Source of the DNA: Acidovorax sp. YS12
GTDB taxonomy: Bacteria; Pseudomonadota; Gammaproteobacteria; Burkholderiales; Burkholderiaceae_C
Assembly: GCA_021496925.1 (NCBI GenBank)
Contig: CP053915.1
Location: 1,860,001-1,924,000 of the forward strand
Reading direction: 5' to 3'
DNA length: 64,000 bases
Below the pieces are notes generated by a model. That model saw nothing but the letters and a program-made list of their open reading frames with translations, was not told the origin of the DNA and searched no databases. The position numbers and the translations under genes are program-made. Shown here piece by piece: positions 27,851 to 37,503 of the stretch (position 1 is its first letter; each line of letters opens with the position of its first letter).

Positions 27851-29096
27851 AGCGAAGGGCCTCCGCCGGGTTGACGCGGCTGGCGCGCCAGCTCGGATAC
27901 AGGGTGGCCACGAAGGCCAGCACCAGCGAGATGACGGCGATCGGCACGATGTCGCTGCTTTGCGGGTCGCTGGGCATCTTGCTGATGAGGTAGATGTCCT
28001 TGGGCAGGAAGCTGGCGTTCAGCGCGCGCTCGATGGCCGGCACGATGACGTCGATGTTGAACGCGATGCCCAGCCCCAGCAGCAGCCCGGCCAGGGTGCC
28101 GATGACGCCCACCATGGCCCCCTGCACCACGAACACGCCCATGATGCTGCGCGGGCTCGCGCCCAGGGTGCGCAGGATGGCGATGTCGGCGCGCTTGTCG
28201 GTCACGGTCATGACCAGGGTGGAGACGAGGTTGAACGCCGCCACCGCCACGATGAGCGTGAGGATGATGAACATCATGCGTTTTTCCAGCTGCACGGCGG
28301 CGTACCAGGTGCGGTTCTGCTGCGTCCAGTCGCGGATCAGGAGGTGGCCGGTCAGCGTGTCGGCCAGTTCGCGCGCCACCATGGGGGCGTCGTGCAGGTT
28401 CTGCAGCTTCAGGCGCACGCCCGTCGGCCCTTCGAGCCGGAACAGGCGCTCGGCATCCTCGTGGTGCAGCAGCACCAGGGCGGCGTCGTATTCGTAGTGG
28501 CCGGAGTTGAAGGTGCCGGCCACCGTCATCTGCTTGAGGCGCGGCACCACGCCCGCGGGCGTGACCTGGCCGCCCGGGGCGATGAGCGTGACCAGGTCGC
28601 CCGTGCGCACGCCCAGCTGGCGCGCCAGCTCGATGCCCAGCACCACGCGGAAGGCGCCGGGCTCCAGTTGGCGCAGCACGTCGGCGTTGGCGGCGGCCAG
28701 GTCGGTCACCTCGCCCTCGCGCGCCGGGTCGATGCCACGCACCAGCGCGCCCTTCATGTCCTCGCCGCGCGCCAGCAGCGCCTGGGCGGCCACGAAGGGC
28801 GCCGCGCCCACCACCGCCGGGTTGCGCCGCGCCTCGGCCAGGGTCTGCGCCAGGTCGGGCAGCGCCGCCCCGCCGGGGGCGAAGATCTCGATGTGCGAAA
28901 CCACGCTGAGCATGCGGTCGCGCACTTCTTTCTGGAAGCCGTTCATCACCGACAGCACGATGATGAGCGCAGCCACCCCGAGCGCGATGCCCAGCATGGA
29001 CACGCCCGAGATGAACGAGATGAAGCCGTTGCGCCGCGTGGCGCGGCCCGCACGGGTGTAGCGCCAGCCCAGGGCCAGCTCGTAGGGAATTTGCAT
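27843..29096 (-). CDS. lolC: Lipoprotein-releasing system permease LolC/E
   Basis: A 417-aa MacB/FtsX-fold permease. The first helix region reads ISFISGVSMLGIALGVAALI then IVLSVMNGFQKEVRDRML, the LolC/E signature. A large periplasmic domain follows and three more helices end with the tail FVATLYPSWRASRVNPAEAL RYE. Only one permease gene is present here, in line with betaproteobacteria that use a single LolC/E-type protein. MQIPYELALGWRYTR at 29096 is the start, not an upstream in-frame codon at 29297. Confidence 0.93.
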
Positions 29097-29175
29097 GGTG
29101 TGGATCTGATTCGCCCCCGCGAACGTACTGGCGATCCGGGGCGCGCCGATTGTGGCATCCCGGACAATACCGCCC

Positions 29176-30102
29176 ATGCCCGATTCCCCCCATTTGCTGA
29201 TCCCCTGGGCCATCGCCCAGGCCGAGGGATGCCAGCAGGCCCTGCCGGCCCTGGCCCTGCCCCAGCTCGACAGCCTGCTGGCGCGCCTGGCTCCCACCGG
29301 CGGCGAAGCCGGCGACGAACACGATTACGGCCCCCCGCACGAACGCGCGCTGGCGCAGGCGCTGGGCCTGCCCGCCGGCGCCACGCCCTGGGCCGCCTGG
29401 GAAGCCGCCGACACCACGCAGCCCTGCGCCTGGATCACCCCCTGCCACTGGAAGGCCGGCGCCGACCAGATCCACATGCTGCCGCCCGAGGCGCTGGCGC
29501 TGGCCGAGGCCGAATCGCGCGCCCTGCTGGCGCTGCTGGCGCCCTGGTTCGCCGAGGACGGCATCACCCTGCACTACGCGCAGCCGCTGCGCTGGCTGGC
29601 GCGCGGCAGCGCCTTCGCGGGCCTGGAAACCGCCGCGCTCGACCGCGTGCAGGGCCGCGACGTGCGCCACTGGATGCCCCGGGGCCCGCACGAGCGCCTG
29701 CTGCAGCGCCTGCACAGCGAGGTGCAGATGCTGCTCTACACCCACGCCTTCAACGACGCGCGCACGGCGCGCGGGCAATTGCCCGTCAACGCCATCTGGG
29801 TGCACGGCGCGGGCGCGCTGGTGCTGCCCCCCATCGCCGCCGCGCCCCCGCAGGTGGACCAGACCCTGCGCGACGCCGCGCTGCGCATGGACTGGACGGC
29901 CTGGGCGGCGGCCTGGCGGGCGCTCGACAGCGGCCCCGTGGCGCGGCTTGCCGCGCAGGCGGCGCGCGGCGCACCCGTGCAGCTGACGCTGTGCGGCGAG
30001 CGCGCCTTCCTGCAGTGGCGCAGCGCACCACGCTCCCTGGGCCAGAAGATTCAAAGCATTTTCCGGCCCCAACGCTTTACCAGCTTGCGCGAGCAGCTAT
30101 GA
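29176..30102 (+). CDS. Conserved protein of the COG4255 type, often labelled phosphoglycerate mutase
   Basis: A 308-aa protein found beside recJ in this bacterial group. Segments include LLIPWAIAQAEGCQQAL, CAWITPCHWKAGADQIHMLP, LQRLHSEVQMLLYTHAFND and LPVNAIWVHGAGAL. It resembles the family often misnamed cofactor-independent phosphoglycerate mutase, but catalytic metal motifs of that enzyme are not seen, so the role is unknown. Its last ~18 residues (SIFRPQRFTSLREQL) come from a dispersed repeat. The stop overlaps the recJ start (ATGA). Confidence 0.75.
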   Translation: MPDSPHLLIPWAIAQAEGCQQALPALALPQLDSLLARLAPTGGEAGDEHDYGPPHERALAQALGLPAGATPWAAWEAADTTQPCAWITPCHWKAGADQIHMLPPEALALAEAESRALLALLAPWFAEDGITLHYAQPLRWLARGSAFAGLETAALDRVQGRDVRHWMPRGPHERLLQRLHSEVQMLLYTHAFNDARTARGQLPVNAIWVHGAGALVLPPIAAAPPQVDQTLRDAALRMDWTAWAAAWRALDSGPVARLAAQAARGAPVQLTLCGERAFLQWRSAPRSLGQKIQSIFRPQRFTSLREQL

Positions 30103-30108
30103 AAATAA
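30050..30108 (+). repeat. Dispersed repeat, copy 10 (spans a gene junction)
   Basis: Covers the end of the COG4255-type gene and the first codons of recJ. It reads AACGCTTTACCAGCTTGCGC then GAGCAGCTATGAAAATAATA. The AGCTAT core supplies the ATGA that couples the two genes. Confidence 0.65.
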
Positions 30109-31823
30109 TAGTCAGAGACACCCCGCCCCGCAGCACCTGGGCGCTGGAACAGGCCGGCATCCACCCGCTGCTGGCGCGCCTGTACGCCGCACGCGGCGTG
30201 TGCACGCCCGGCGAGCTGGACGACGCCCTGGCGCGCCTGCTGCCGCCCGCCACGCTGCACGGCACGCCGGAGGCGGCGCGGCTGCTGGCCGACGCCATCG
30301 CCAGCGGCCAGCGCATCGTCATCGTGGCCGACTACGACTGCGACGGCGCCACCGCCTGCGCCGTGGCCGTGCGCGGCCTGCGCCTGCTCGGCGCGCGCCA
30401 CGTGGACTACCTGGTGCCGGACCGCGTGGTGGACGGCTACGGCCTGACCCCGCCGATCGCGCGCCGCGTGCACGCGCGCGGCGCCGACCTGCTCGTGACC
30501 GTGGACAACGGCATCGCCAGCGTGGAAGGCGTGCGCGAGGCCAAGGCGCTGGGCCTCGCGGTGCTGGTGACCGACCACCACCTGCCCGGCCCCGAACTGC
30601 CCGCGGCCGATGCCATCGTCAACCCCAACCAGCCCGGCTGCACCTTCGAGAGCAAGGCCCTGGCCGGCGTGGGCGTGGTGTTCTACGTGCTGCTGGCGCT
30701 GCGCGCCGAGCTGCGCGCGCGCGGCGCCTTCGACACGGCCAGCCAACCCCGGCTGGAGCCGCTGCTGCCGCTGGTGGCGCTGGGCACCGTGGCCGACGTG
30801 GTGCGGCTGGACGCGAACAACCGCCGTCTGGTGGCCCAGGGCCTCAAGCGCGTGCGCGCCGGTGCCCTGCCCGCAGGCATGGCGGCGCTGTTCACCGCCG
30901 CCGGGCGCAAGGCCGGGCAGGCCACCACCTTCGACTTCGGCTTCGCGCTGGGGCCACGCATCAACGCTGCCGGGCGCCTGGCCGACATGACGCTGGGCAT
31001 TGAATGCCTGCTCACCGACGACCCGGCGCGCGCGCTGGAGCTGGCGCGCCAGCTCGACGCCATCAACCGCGAGCGCCGCGAGATCGAGGGCGGCATGCGC
31101 GAGCAGGCCATGCTGATGGCCGAGAGCCTGTTCGATGAAAGCGAAGCCCCTCCGCCCGCCGTGAGCGTGTTCGACCCCGACTTCCACGAGGGCGTGGTGG
31201 GCATCGTGGCCAGCCGCATCAAGGACAAGCTGCACCGCCCGACCTTCGTCTTCGCGGCCAGCAGCGCGCCGGGCAAGAAACACGAGCTCAAGGGCTCGGG
31301 CCGCTCCATCGCCGGCTTTCACCTGCGCGATGCGCTCGACCTCGTGGCCAAGCGCCACCCGGGCGTGGTGCTGAAATTCGGCGGCCACGCCATGGCGGCG
31401 GGCTGCACCGTGGCCGAGGCGCATTTCGACACCTTCGAGCGCGCCTTCGCCCAGGTGGCGCAGGAGTGGCTGGACGCCGCCACGCTGACGCGCCGCCTGG
31501 AAACCGACGGCCCGCTGGCGCCCGAGTACCTGCGCGCCGACCTGGTGGACCTGCTGGCGCGCGAGGTCTGGGGCCAGGGCTTCGCCCCGCCGACGTTCAG
31601 CGAGGAGCTGGAGGTGCTGAACCAGCGCCTGGTGGGCGAGGGCAAGAACCACCTCTCGCTCAAGCTGCTGCACCGGGGCCAGCCGGTGGACGGCATCTGG
31701 TTCGGCCACACCGAGCCGCTGCCGCGCCAGGCGCTGCTGGCCTTCCGGCTCGACGTGAACGAGTGGCGCGGCGAGCGGCGCGTGCAGTTGGTAGTCGAGG
31801 GCGTGGAGGTAAACACCCCCTGA
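30099..31823 (+). CDS. recJ: Single-stranded-DNA-specific exonuclease RecJ
   Basis: A 574-aa 5'-3' exonuclease of the DHH superfamily. Metal-binding motifs are VIVADYDCDGATACAVAV (motif I), LLVTVDNGIASV, VTDHHLPG (DHH-type motif III) and VALGTVADVVRL, with the DHHA1 region SGRSIAGFHLRDAL and GGHAMAAGCTV. It acts in recombination repair and mismatch repair. The ATG at 30099 overlaps the preceding stop. Confidence 0.96.
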   Translation: MKIIVRDTPPRSTWALEQAGIHPLLARLYAARGVCTPGELDDALARLLPPATLHGTPEAARLLADAIASGQRIVIVADYDCDGATACAVAVRGLRLLGARHVDYLVPDRVVDGYGLTPPIARRVHARGADLLVTVDNGIASVEGVREAKALGLAVLVTDHHLPGPELPAADAIVNPNQPGCTFESKALAGVGVVFYVLLALRAELRARGAFDTASQPRLEPLLPLVALGTVADVVRLDANNRRLVAQGLKRVRAGALPAGMAALFTAAGRKAGQATTFDFGFALGPRINAAGRLADMTLGIECLLTDDPARALELARQLDAINRERREIEGGMREQAMLMAESLFDESEAPPPAVSVFDPDFHEGVVGIVASRIKDKLHRPTFVFAASSAPGKKHELKGSGRSIAGFHLRDALDLVAKRHPGVVLKFGGHAMAAGCTVAEAHFDTFERAFAQVAQEWLDAATLTRRLETDGPLAPEYLRADLVDLLAREVWGQGFAPPTFSEELEVLNQRLVGEGKNHLSLKLLHRGQPVDGIWFGHTEPLPRQALLAFRLDVNEWRGERRVQLVVEGVEVNTP

Positions 31824-31840
31824 GTCGCCTTCGGCGCCTT

Positions 31841-31877
31841 CCCCCTCTCTCTACGCGCTACACGCTATGGGAGGGGG
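31841..31877. repeat. CCCCCTC/GAGGGGG hairpin downstream of recJ
   Basis: A 7-bp perfect stem with a 23-nt loop (TCTCTACGCGCTACACGCTA...) lies in the 156-bp gap between recJ and the YqhA-type gene. It has no T-tract. The rest of the gap (to 31979) is GC-rich and holds no gene. Confidence 0.5.
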
Positions 31878-31979
31878 ACGCAGCCAGTGCGGCGGGGCGG
31901 CCCTTGCACGGCTGCCCGCGCATGGGGCCGCGCCGGTTTCATGCGCTGTGGGCGGGACGCGCAGCGCAGATGGTGTGGC

Positions 31980-32582
31980 TCAGTGCTCTTGCGCGCCGTG
32001 CGCGGCGCTCAGGAGGCGGTCGGTCAGTGCGATGGCGAGCGCGCTCAGCAGGAAGGTGATGTGGATGATCGACTGCCACATCAGCACCTTGGTGTCGTAG
32101 TTGCCGGCGTTGATGAAGGTCTTGAGCAGGTGGATCGAGCTGATGCCGATGATTGCCGTGGCCAGCTTGACCTTGAGCACCGAGGCATTGACGTGGCTGA
32201 GCCACTCGGGCTGGTCGGGGTGGTCTTCCAGGTTCATGCGGCTGACGAAGGTCTCGTAGCCGCCGACGATGACCATGATGAGCAGGTTGGAGATCATGAC
32301 CACGTCGATCAGCGCCAGCACGACGAGCATGATCACGGTTTCGTTCAGGCTGGTAATGGGGGCGTCGGCCTTGTAGCCGATGCTCGTCACCAGCGCCTGC
32401 AAGGCCTTCTCGCTGCCGAACACGGCCTCCAGCAGGTGGACCAGTTCCACCCAGAAATGGAACACGTACACCGCCTGGGCGGCGATCAGCCCCAGGTAGA
32501 GGGGCAGTTGCAGCCAGCGGCTGGCGAAGATCAGCGAAGGCAGGGTGCTCAGGGCCGAGCCACGACGGATGTTTTCTTTCAT
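31980..32582 (-). CDS. YqhA-family (TIGR00645/UPF0114) membrane protein
   Basis: A 200-aa protein with four predicted membrane helices (LPLYLGLIAAQAVYVFHFWV, ETVIMLVVLALIDVVMISNL, KLATAIIGISSIHLL, MWQSIIHITFLLSALAIAL). RWLQLPLYLGL, SHVNASVLKVKLA and GISSIHLLKTFIN are family signatures. Its function is not established. MKENIRRGS at 32582 is the start. It converges with recJ. Confidence 0.9.
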   Translation of the reverse strand: MKENIRRGSALSTLPSLIFASRWLQLPLYLGLIAAQAVYVFHFWVELVHLLEAVFGSEKALQALVTSIGYKADAPITSLNETVIMLVVLALIDVVMISNLLIMVIVGGYETFVSRMNLEDHPDQPEWLSHVNASVLKVKLATAIIGISSIHLLKTFINAGNYDTKVLMWQSIIHITFLLSALAIALTDRLLSAAHGAQEH

Positions 32583-32669
32583 GGATGTGTGCGGGAAAAA
32601 GCCGGGCGCGAATTCTAGAAGAGCGCCCGCGAAGGCGCCCGGCCGTGTGCAGGCCCGGGCACCCAAAAA

Positions 32670-32724
32670 AACAGCCAAAATGCCCTCTAGCCCTTTTCCA
32701 GAAAGCGCTAGCAGCTATTGGAAG
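32670..32724 (+). repeat. Dispersed intergenic repeat, copy 11
   Basis: Reads AGCCAAAATGCCCTCTAGCC then CTTTTCCAGAAAGCGCTAGC and AGCTATTGG. It lies between the YqhA-type gene and the chemoreceptor terminator and is the last copy in the window. Confidence 0.75.
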
Positions 32725-32730
32725 AAGAGC

Positions 32731-32773
32731 AAAAAGAACCGCTGCCGGTCACAGTGAAGGAACAGCGGCAGCG
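32731..32773 (-). terminator. Intrinsic terminator for the first chemoreceptor gene
   Basis: On the minus strand CGCTGCCG and CGGCAGCG form an 8-bp stem with an 18-nt loop, followed by GTTCTTTTTG. It lies 11 bp past the chemoreceptor stop codon. Confidence 0.65.
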
Positions 32774-32783
32774 CACGAGGCGG

Positions 32784-34583
32784 TCAGAAGCTTTCCCATT
32801 CGTCCTCCGCCGCGGCATTGGGGCGCGGCGGCGGGGCCTTGGCGGGTGCGGCGGCCAGCCGCGGCGCGGCTGCCTTGGCCGGCGGCTTGCTTGCTGCCAC
32901 CTGGCGCGGGGCGGCTGGTGCCTTGGGCGCGGCCACAGCGGGAGCCGGGGCACGCGGCACAGCGGGCGCCCGCGCAGGCGCGCGTGCAGGCGCACGCGCA
33001 GGTGTACGCACCGGTGCCGCGGCGCGCACGGCGGCGCCTGCCCCGACGTTGAAGACCGACACCACCTCCGCCAGGCGCCGGGCCTGGTCGTGCATGGCGG
33101 TGGCGGCGGCGCTGGACTCTTCCACCAGCGCGGCGTTCTGCTGCGTCATCTGGTCCAGGTTGGTCACCGCCTGGTTCACCTGGCCGATGCCGTCGCGCTG
33201 CTCGCTGGTCGATGCCGTGATCTCGGCGATCAGGTCGCTCACGCGGCGCACGCCCTGCACGATCTCCTCCATGCTCTGGCCGGCCTGGCCGACCTGCTGC
33301 GAGCCGGACTCGACGCTCTCCACGCTGGCCGTGATCAGGCCCTTGATCTCCTTGGCCGCCTCGGCGCTGCGCTGCGCCAGCGAACGCACCTCGCCCGCCA
33401 CCACGGCGAAGCCCCGGCCCTGCTCGCCGGCGCGCGCCGCTTCCACGGCGGCGTTGAGCGCGAGGATGTTGGTCTGGAAGGCAATCGAGTCGATCACGCC
33501 GATGATGTCGGCGATCTTGCGGCTCGAATCGGTGATGTGCTGCATGCTGGAGACCACCTGGCCCACCACCTCGCCGCCGCGCTGCGCCGCCTGGGCGGCC
33601 TGGCCCGCCAGCAGGTTGGCCTGGCGCGCGGTTTCGGCCGACTGCGTCACCGTGGCCGTGAGTTCCTCCATGCTGGCGGCCGTTTCCTCCAGGTTGGCGG
33701 CGGTCTGCTCGGTGCGTGCCGACAGGTCGTGGTTGCCGGTGGCGATCTGGCTCGACGCGGCCGACACCGACTCCACGCCCGTGCGCACCTCGCCCACCAC
33801 GGCGCGCAGGCGCGCGGCCATGGCCGAGAGCGAGCGCAGCAGGTGGCCCAGTTCGTCCTTGCGGTCGTCGTGGATGTCGGCGGTCAGGTCGCCCGCAGCG
33901 ATCTGGTCGGCCAGCCCGACGGCGCGCTCCAGCGGCACGGTGACGCTGCGCACCGTGAGCCAGGCCAGCACCAGGCCCACCGCCAGGACCAGCATCGAAA
34001 CGCCCATGCCGGTCCATTGCGCCACGGCGCGGGCCTGTGCGCCCTGCGCCTTGGCCTGGTCGCGCGCCTGCTGCTGGATCTCCACGAAGGCATCCTGCGC
34101 CGCGATGTACGTGGCAATGGCCGGGTTCAGGCGTTCCTGCACCAGGCGCTGCGCGCCCGCGAGGTCGCCATCGGCGCGCAGCTTCTGCCCCTCGGCGGTG
34201 AGCTTCAGCACCGCTGCGCGCTCGGCAGCGATGCGCTCCAGCCCTTGCTTGCCCGCATCCGAAACCGTGAGCTGCGTCACCTGCTTCTGGATCTCGGAAA
34301 TGGCGGCGATGCCGGCCTTGACCTGGGCCTGCAGGCTTTCGGTCAGGCTGTCGTCGGTAGTGACGAGCCCGCTGACCAGCCGGTTGGCGGTCAATTCCGT
34401 CCCGCCCTTCCAGCGCAGCGCCAAGGTGATGCGGTCCTCGTTGAACTGCACGGTGCGGGCCGTCTCGTCATCGACGGAGACCACATACGACTGCATCCCG
34501 TACACCAGCCCCATCATCACGGCCATCAGGCCGATGACGATGGCCCACAGCTTGCGGCCCACGGAAATATGGTTGAAATTCAT
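32784..34583 (-). CDS. Methyl-accepting chemotaxis protein with C-terminal pentapeptide
   Basis: A 599-aa chemoreceptor. TM1 is near the N-terminus (LWAIVIGLMAVMMGLVYGM), a periplasmic four-helix-type domain follows, TM2 is MGVSMLVLAVGLVLAWLTV, then HAMP (SVTVPLERAVGLADQIAAGD) and the signalling hairpin whose tip reads IIGVIDSIAFQTNILALNAA. A ~80-residue Ala/Pro linker (repeated ARAPARAP) ends in DEWESF, a WxxF-type tether for CheR/CheB like NWETF of E. coli Tar. The start at 34583 (MNFNHISVGRKLW) is preferred to a codon 24 residues upstream. It is a tandem paralogue of the next gene. Confidence 0.93.
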   Translation of the reverse strand: MNFNHISVGRKLWAIVIGLMAVMMGLVYGMQSYVVSVDDETARTVQFNEDRITLALRWKGGTELTANRLVSGLVTTDDSLTESLQAQVKAGIAAISEIQKQVTQLTVSDAGKQGLERIAAERAAVLKLTAEGQKLRADGDLAGAQRLVQERLNPAIATYIAAQDAFVEIQQQARDQAKAQGAQARAVAQWTGMGVSMLVLAVGLVLAWLTVRSVTVPLERAVGLADQIAAGDLTADIHDDRKDELGHLLRSLSAMAARLRAVVGEVRTGVESVSAASSQIATGNHDLSARTEQTAANLEETAASMEELTATVTQSAETARQANLLAGQAAQAAQRGGEVVGQVVSSMQHITDSSRKIADIIGVIDSIAFQTNILALNAAVEAARAGEQGRGFAVVAGEVRSLAQRSAEAAKEIKGLITASVESVESGSQQVGQAGQSMEEIVQGVRRVSDLIAEITASTSEQRDGIGQVNQAVTNLDQMTQQNAALVEESSAAATAMHDQARRLAEVVSVFNVGAGAAVRAAAPVRTPARAPARAPARAPAVPRAPAPAVAAPKAPAAPRQVAASKPPAKAAAPRLAAAPAKAPPPRPNAAAEDEWESF

Positions 34584-34788
34584 GTTGTTACCCAAGGGAT
34601 TCTGAAGGGCCGCTGCACAGCGGACAGGCGGCATGGCGGCTGCGAAGTACAGCACGCCGGATGATTTTCCGGGCGAGGACTTTACTTTTCCTTACATGCC
34701 TTGGTAGAACACTCAACAACGCGGCGCAACCGCCCCGAAGGCAGGAGTCCGCCCCATACCATGCACGGCCGGGGCTGCGTGCCCCACG

Positions 34789-34813
34789 AAAAAGGCAGCC
34801 CGCGCTGCCTTTT
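34789..34813. terminator. Terminator between the two chemoreceptor genes
   Basis: AAAAAGGCAGC and GCTGCCTTTT pair around a 4-nt loop; the minus-strand product has a T-run, so it can end transcription of the upstream chemoreceptor gene (34837-36480). Nothing else is seen in the 253-bp gap. Confidence 0.65.
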
Positions 34814-34836
34814 CCGTCGTTATGCCCCATGGTGCG

Positions 34837-36480
34837 TCAGGCCGCACCGTGCGCCCCGGTGGCCGCCGCCAGCCGCGCCATCGGCCGGGCGCCAGCAAGC
34901 GCCGCCCGGGACACCGCCACGGGCGCCGAGGCCGCCGCCCCCACGTTGAACACGGCCACCGCTTCGGCCAGGCGCCCCGCCTGCTCGCGCATGGCCGCTG
35001 CCGCCGCGCTGGACTGCTCCACCAGCGCTGCGTTCTGCTGCGTCATCTGGTCGAGCTGCGTCACGGCCTGGCTGACCTGGGCGATGCCGTCGCGCTGTTC
35101 GCCACTGGAAGCGGTGATCTCGCCGATCAGGTCGCTCACGCGGCGCACGCTGGCCACGATGTCCTGCATGCTCTGCCCGGCCTGGGCCACCTGCGCCGAT
35201 CCGTTCTCCACGCTCTGCACCGACTGGCCGATGAGCTGCTTGATCTCCTTGGCTGCCTCGGCGCTGCGTTGCGCCAGCGAACGCACCTCGCCCGCCACCA
35301 CGGCGAAGCCCCGGCCCTGCTCGCCGGCGCGTGCCGCCTCCACGGCAGCGTTCAGCGCCAGGATGTTGGTCTGGAACGCGATGCCGTCGATCACGCCGAT
35401 GATGTCGCCGATCCTGCGCGAGCTTTCGGTGATGTGCTGCATGCTGCTCACCACCTGCTCCACCACCACGCCGCCGTGCTCGGCCGCCTGTGCGGCATGG
35501 GACGCAAGCTGGTTGGCCTGGCGTGCGGTATCGGCGGACTGCGTCACCGTAGCGGTGAGCTGCTCCATGCTCGCGGCTGCCTGCTGCAGGTTCGCGGCCG
35601 TTTGCTCGGTGCGCGCCGACAGGTCCTGGTTGCCCGAGGCGATCTCCCCGGATGCCGCCGACACCGACTCCACGCCCGAGCGCACGTTGCCAACCACACC
35701 GCGCAGGCGCGCAGCCATGGCCGAAAGCGCGCGCAGCATGTGGCCGAACTCGTCCTTGCGCTCGCTGCGCAGGTCCTGCGTGAGATCGCCAGCGGCAATC
35801 GCGTCGATCAACCGGCCGGCCTGCTGCAAGGGTGTGGTGATGGAGCGCACCAGCCGCCAGGCCATGAAGAGGAACAGCGCCATCAGCAAGGCCGAGGCCA
35901 CCAGCCCCTCGGCCATGTACCGCATGCGGCGCTCGGCGGCGACGGTGACGACCGTCTCGCGGCTTTTTTCCAGCGTGGCGACGAAGGCGTCCTGCGCCTG
36001 CAGGAAGCGCGCCACCTGCGGCGCCAGCTGCTCGTCGGCGAAGCGCTGGGTCTCCACCACATCCCCCTCGCCCTTGAGATCCCACGTCTTGGCCGTGGCC
36101 GCCTGCACGGCGCGGTGCTGGACCAGGACCTGGTCGAGCACGGCCTTTTCCCCGGGCGCGCTGGTGCGTGCCACGATGGCCTCCTGCATCTTGCCGATGG
36201 CCGTGTTCAGTTCCTTGACCTTGGCGTCGTACTGCTGCGCCAGCACCGCATCGGAAGTGACCGCGGCGCCCATCAGCATGCTGACCGTGGTTTCCGAATC
36301 GCCGCGCCAGCGCACGGACTGGGTAATGCGCGATTCGATGTCCATGACATCGTGCATGGCCTGCGCCATGGAACTGTTGGCGCGGTACTGCTGGAATCCA
36401 GCCACCACGAGCATCGCCAGCATGAGCAGCAGGAACATGCCCCATAGCTTGCGAAACACCGGAATATTGTCTAACTGCAT
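34837..36480 (-). CDS. Methyl-accepting chemotaxis protein without pentapeptide
   Basis: A 547-aa chemoreceptor with TM1 (LWGMFLLLMLAMLVVAGFQQY), a ~150-residue ligand domain different from its neighbour, TM2 (GLVASALLMALFLFMAWRLV), HAMP and a signalling hairpin (IIGVIDGIAFQTNILALNAA). It ends ARLAAATGAHGAA with no CheR-binding pentapeptide, so methylation would depend on a neighbouring receptor such as the tandem copy. The signalling region is nearly identical to that of the neighbour at DNA level. Confidence 0.93.
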   Translation of the reverse strand: MQLDNIPVFRKLWGMFLLLMLAMLVVAGFQQYRANSSMAQAMHDVMDIESRITQSVRWRGDSETTVSMLMGAAVTSDAVLAQQYDAKVKELNTAIGKMQEAIVARTSAPGEKAVLDQVLVQHRAVQAATAKTWDLKGEGDVVETQRFADEQLAPQVARFLQAQDAFVATLEKSRETVVTVAAERRMRYMAEGLVASALLMALFLFMAWRLVRSITTPLQQAGRLIDAIAAGDLTQDLRSERKDEFGHMLRALSAMAARLRGVVGNVRSGVESVSAASGEIASGNQDLSARTEQTAANLQQAAASMEQLTATVTQSADTARQANQLASHAAQAAEHGGVVVEQVVSSMQHITESSRRIGDIIGVIDGIAFQTNILALNAAVEAARAGEQGRGFAVVAGEVRSLAQRSAEAAKEIKQLIGQSVQSVENGSAQVAQAGQSMQDIVASVRRVSDLIGEITASSGEQRDGIAQVSQAVTQLDQMTQQNAALVEQSSAAAAAMREQAGRLAEAVAVFNVGAAASAPVAVSRAALAGARPMARLAAATGAHGAA

Positions 36481-36623
36481 GGCATCGAGTCTGAGTGAAT
36501 CACTGGGTCTTTGGCCCTACGCGAAAGATACATTCAATTACCCACAATCCGGCGGGTGGAGGGCTGCGATTAAAGGAATTCACCTACGCTGCACCCTCTA
36601 GGACAAACCCGTAGAATGGATCG

Positions 36624-37499
36624 GTGACCTTTCCCCTGAACGCCGACCTCCATTGCCATTCCGTGGTTTCCGACGGGACGCTCACGCCCGAGGCCCTGGC
36701 CGCGCGGGCCCACGCCAACGGCGTGGATCTCTGGGCGCTGACCGACCACGACGAGATCGGTGGCCAGCACCGCGCAGCCCAGGCGGCACACAGCCTGGGC
36801 CTGGCCTATCTCACGGGGGTCGAGATTTCCGTGACCTTCATCGGCACCACCGTGCACATCGTCGGCCTGGGCTTCGACGCCGACGATGCGCAGCTGGCGC
36901 AGGGCCTGCGCGCCACGCGCGGCGGCCGGGGCGAACGCGCGCAGGAGATCGCCCAGCAGCTCGCCGCAGCAGGCATTGCCGGCGCCTACGAGGGCGCGCT
37001 GCGCTACGTGGGCAACCCCGAGCTGATCTCGCGCACGCATTTCGCCCGCTATCTCGTGGAAATCGGGGTGTGCCACGACACGCCGGAAGTCTTTCGCCGT
37101 TTCCTCACCGAAGGCCGGCCCGGGTACGTGCCGCACCGCTGGGCGGCGCTGGGCGACGCCGTGCGCTGGATCCGCGAAGCGGGCGGCCTGGCCGTGATCG
37201 CCCACCCGGCGCGCTACGGCTTCAGCCCCAATGAGGAATACGCGCTGTTCACCGAGTTCAAGCACCACGGCGGCCAGGGCGTGGAAGTGGTCACCGGCAG
37301 CCACACGAGCGCCGAGTACCTGACCTACGCGGCCGTGGCGCAGGAGTTCGGCCTGGCTGCGTCGCGTGGCAGCGACTTCCACAGCCCGGAGGAGTCGCGC
37401 ACGGACCTCGGGGCCCTCCCGCCGCTGCCGTCCAGCCTGCAGCCCGTGTGGGAATTGCTGGCCGGCCGCATACTGCCCGCTCCGGCCCCCCGCTCCTAG
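36624..37499 (+). CDS. PHP-domain phosphoesterase (RNase AM/TrpH type)
   Basis: A 291-aa protein from a GTG at 36624. PHP motifs are NADLHCHSVVSDGTLTPEAL, WALTDHDEIGG, GVEISVTF, AVIAHPARY and SRGSDFHSP, the metal-binding set of the YciV/TrpH group. These enzymes hydrolyse 3',5'-nucleoside bisphosphates and trim RNA 5' ends. It opens a close run of four plus-strand genes; the next ATG is 4 bp after its stop. Confidence 0.9.
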   Translation: MTFPLNADLHCHSVVSDGTLTPEALAARAHANGVDLWALTDHDEIGGQHRAAQAAHSLGLAYLTGVEISVTFIGTTVHIVGLGFDADDAQLAQGLRATRGGRGERAQEIAQQLAAAGIAGAYEGALRYVGNPELISRTHFARYLVEIGVCHDTPEVFRRFLTEGRPGYVPHRWAALGDAVRWIREAGGLAVIAHPARYGFSPNEEYALFTEFKHHGGQGVEVVTGSHTSAEYLTYAAVAQEFGLAASRGSDFHSPEESRTDLGALPPLPSSLQPVWELLAGRILPAPAPRS

Positions 37500-37503
37500 T
37501 CCC

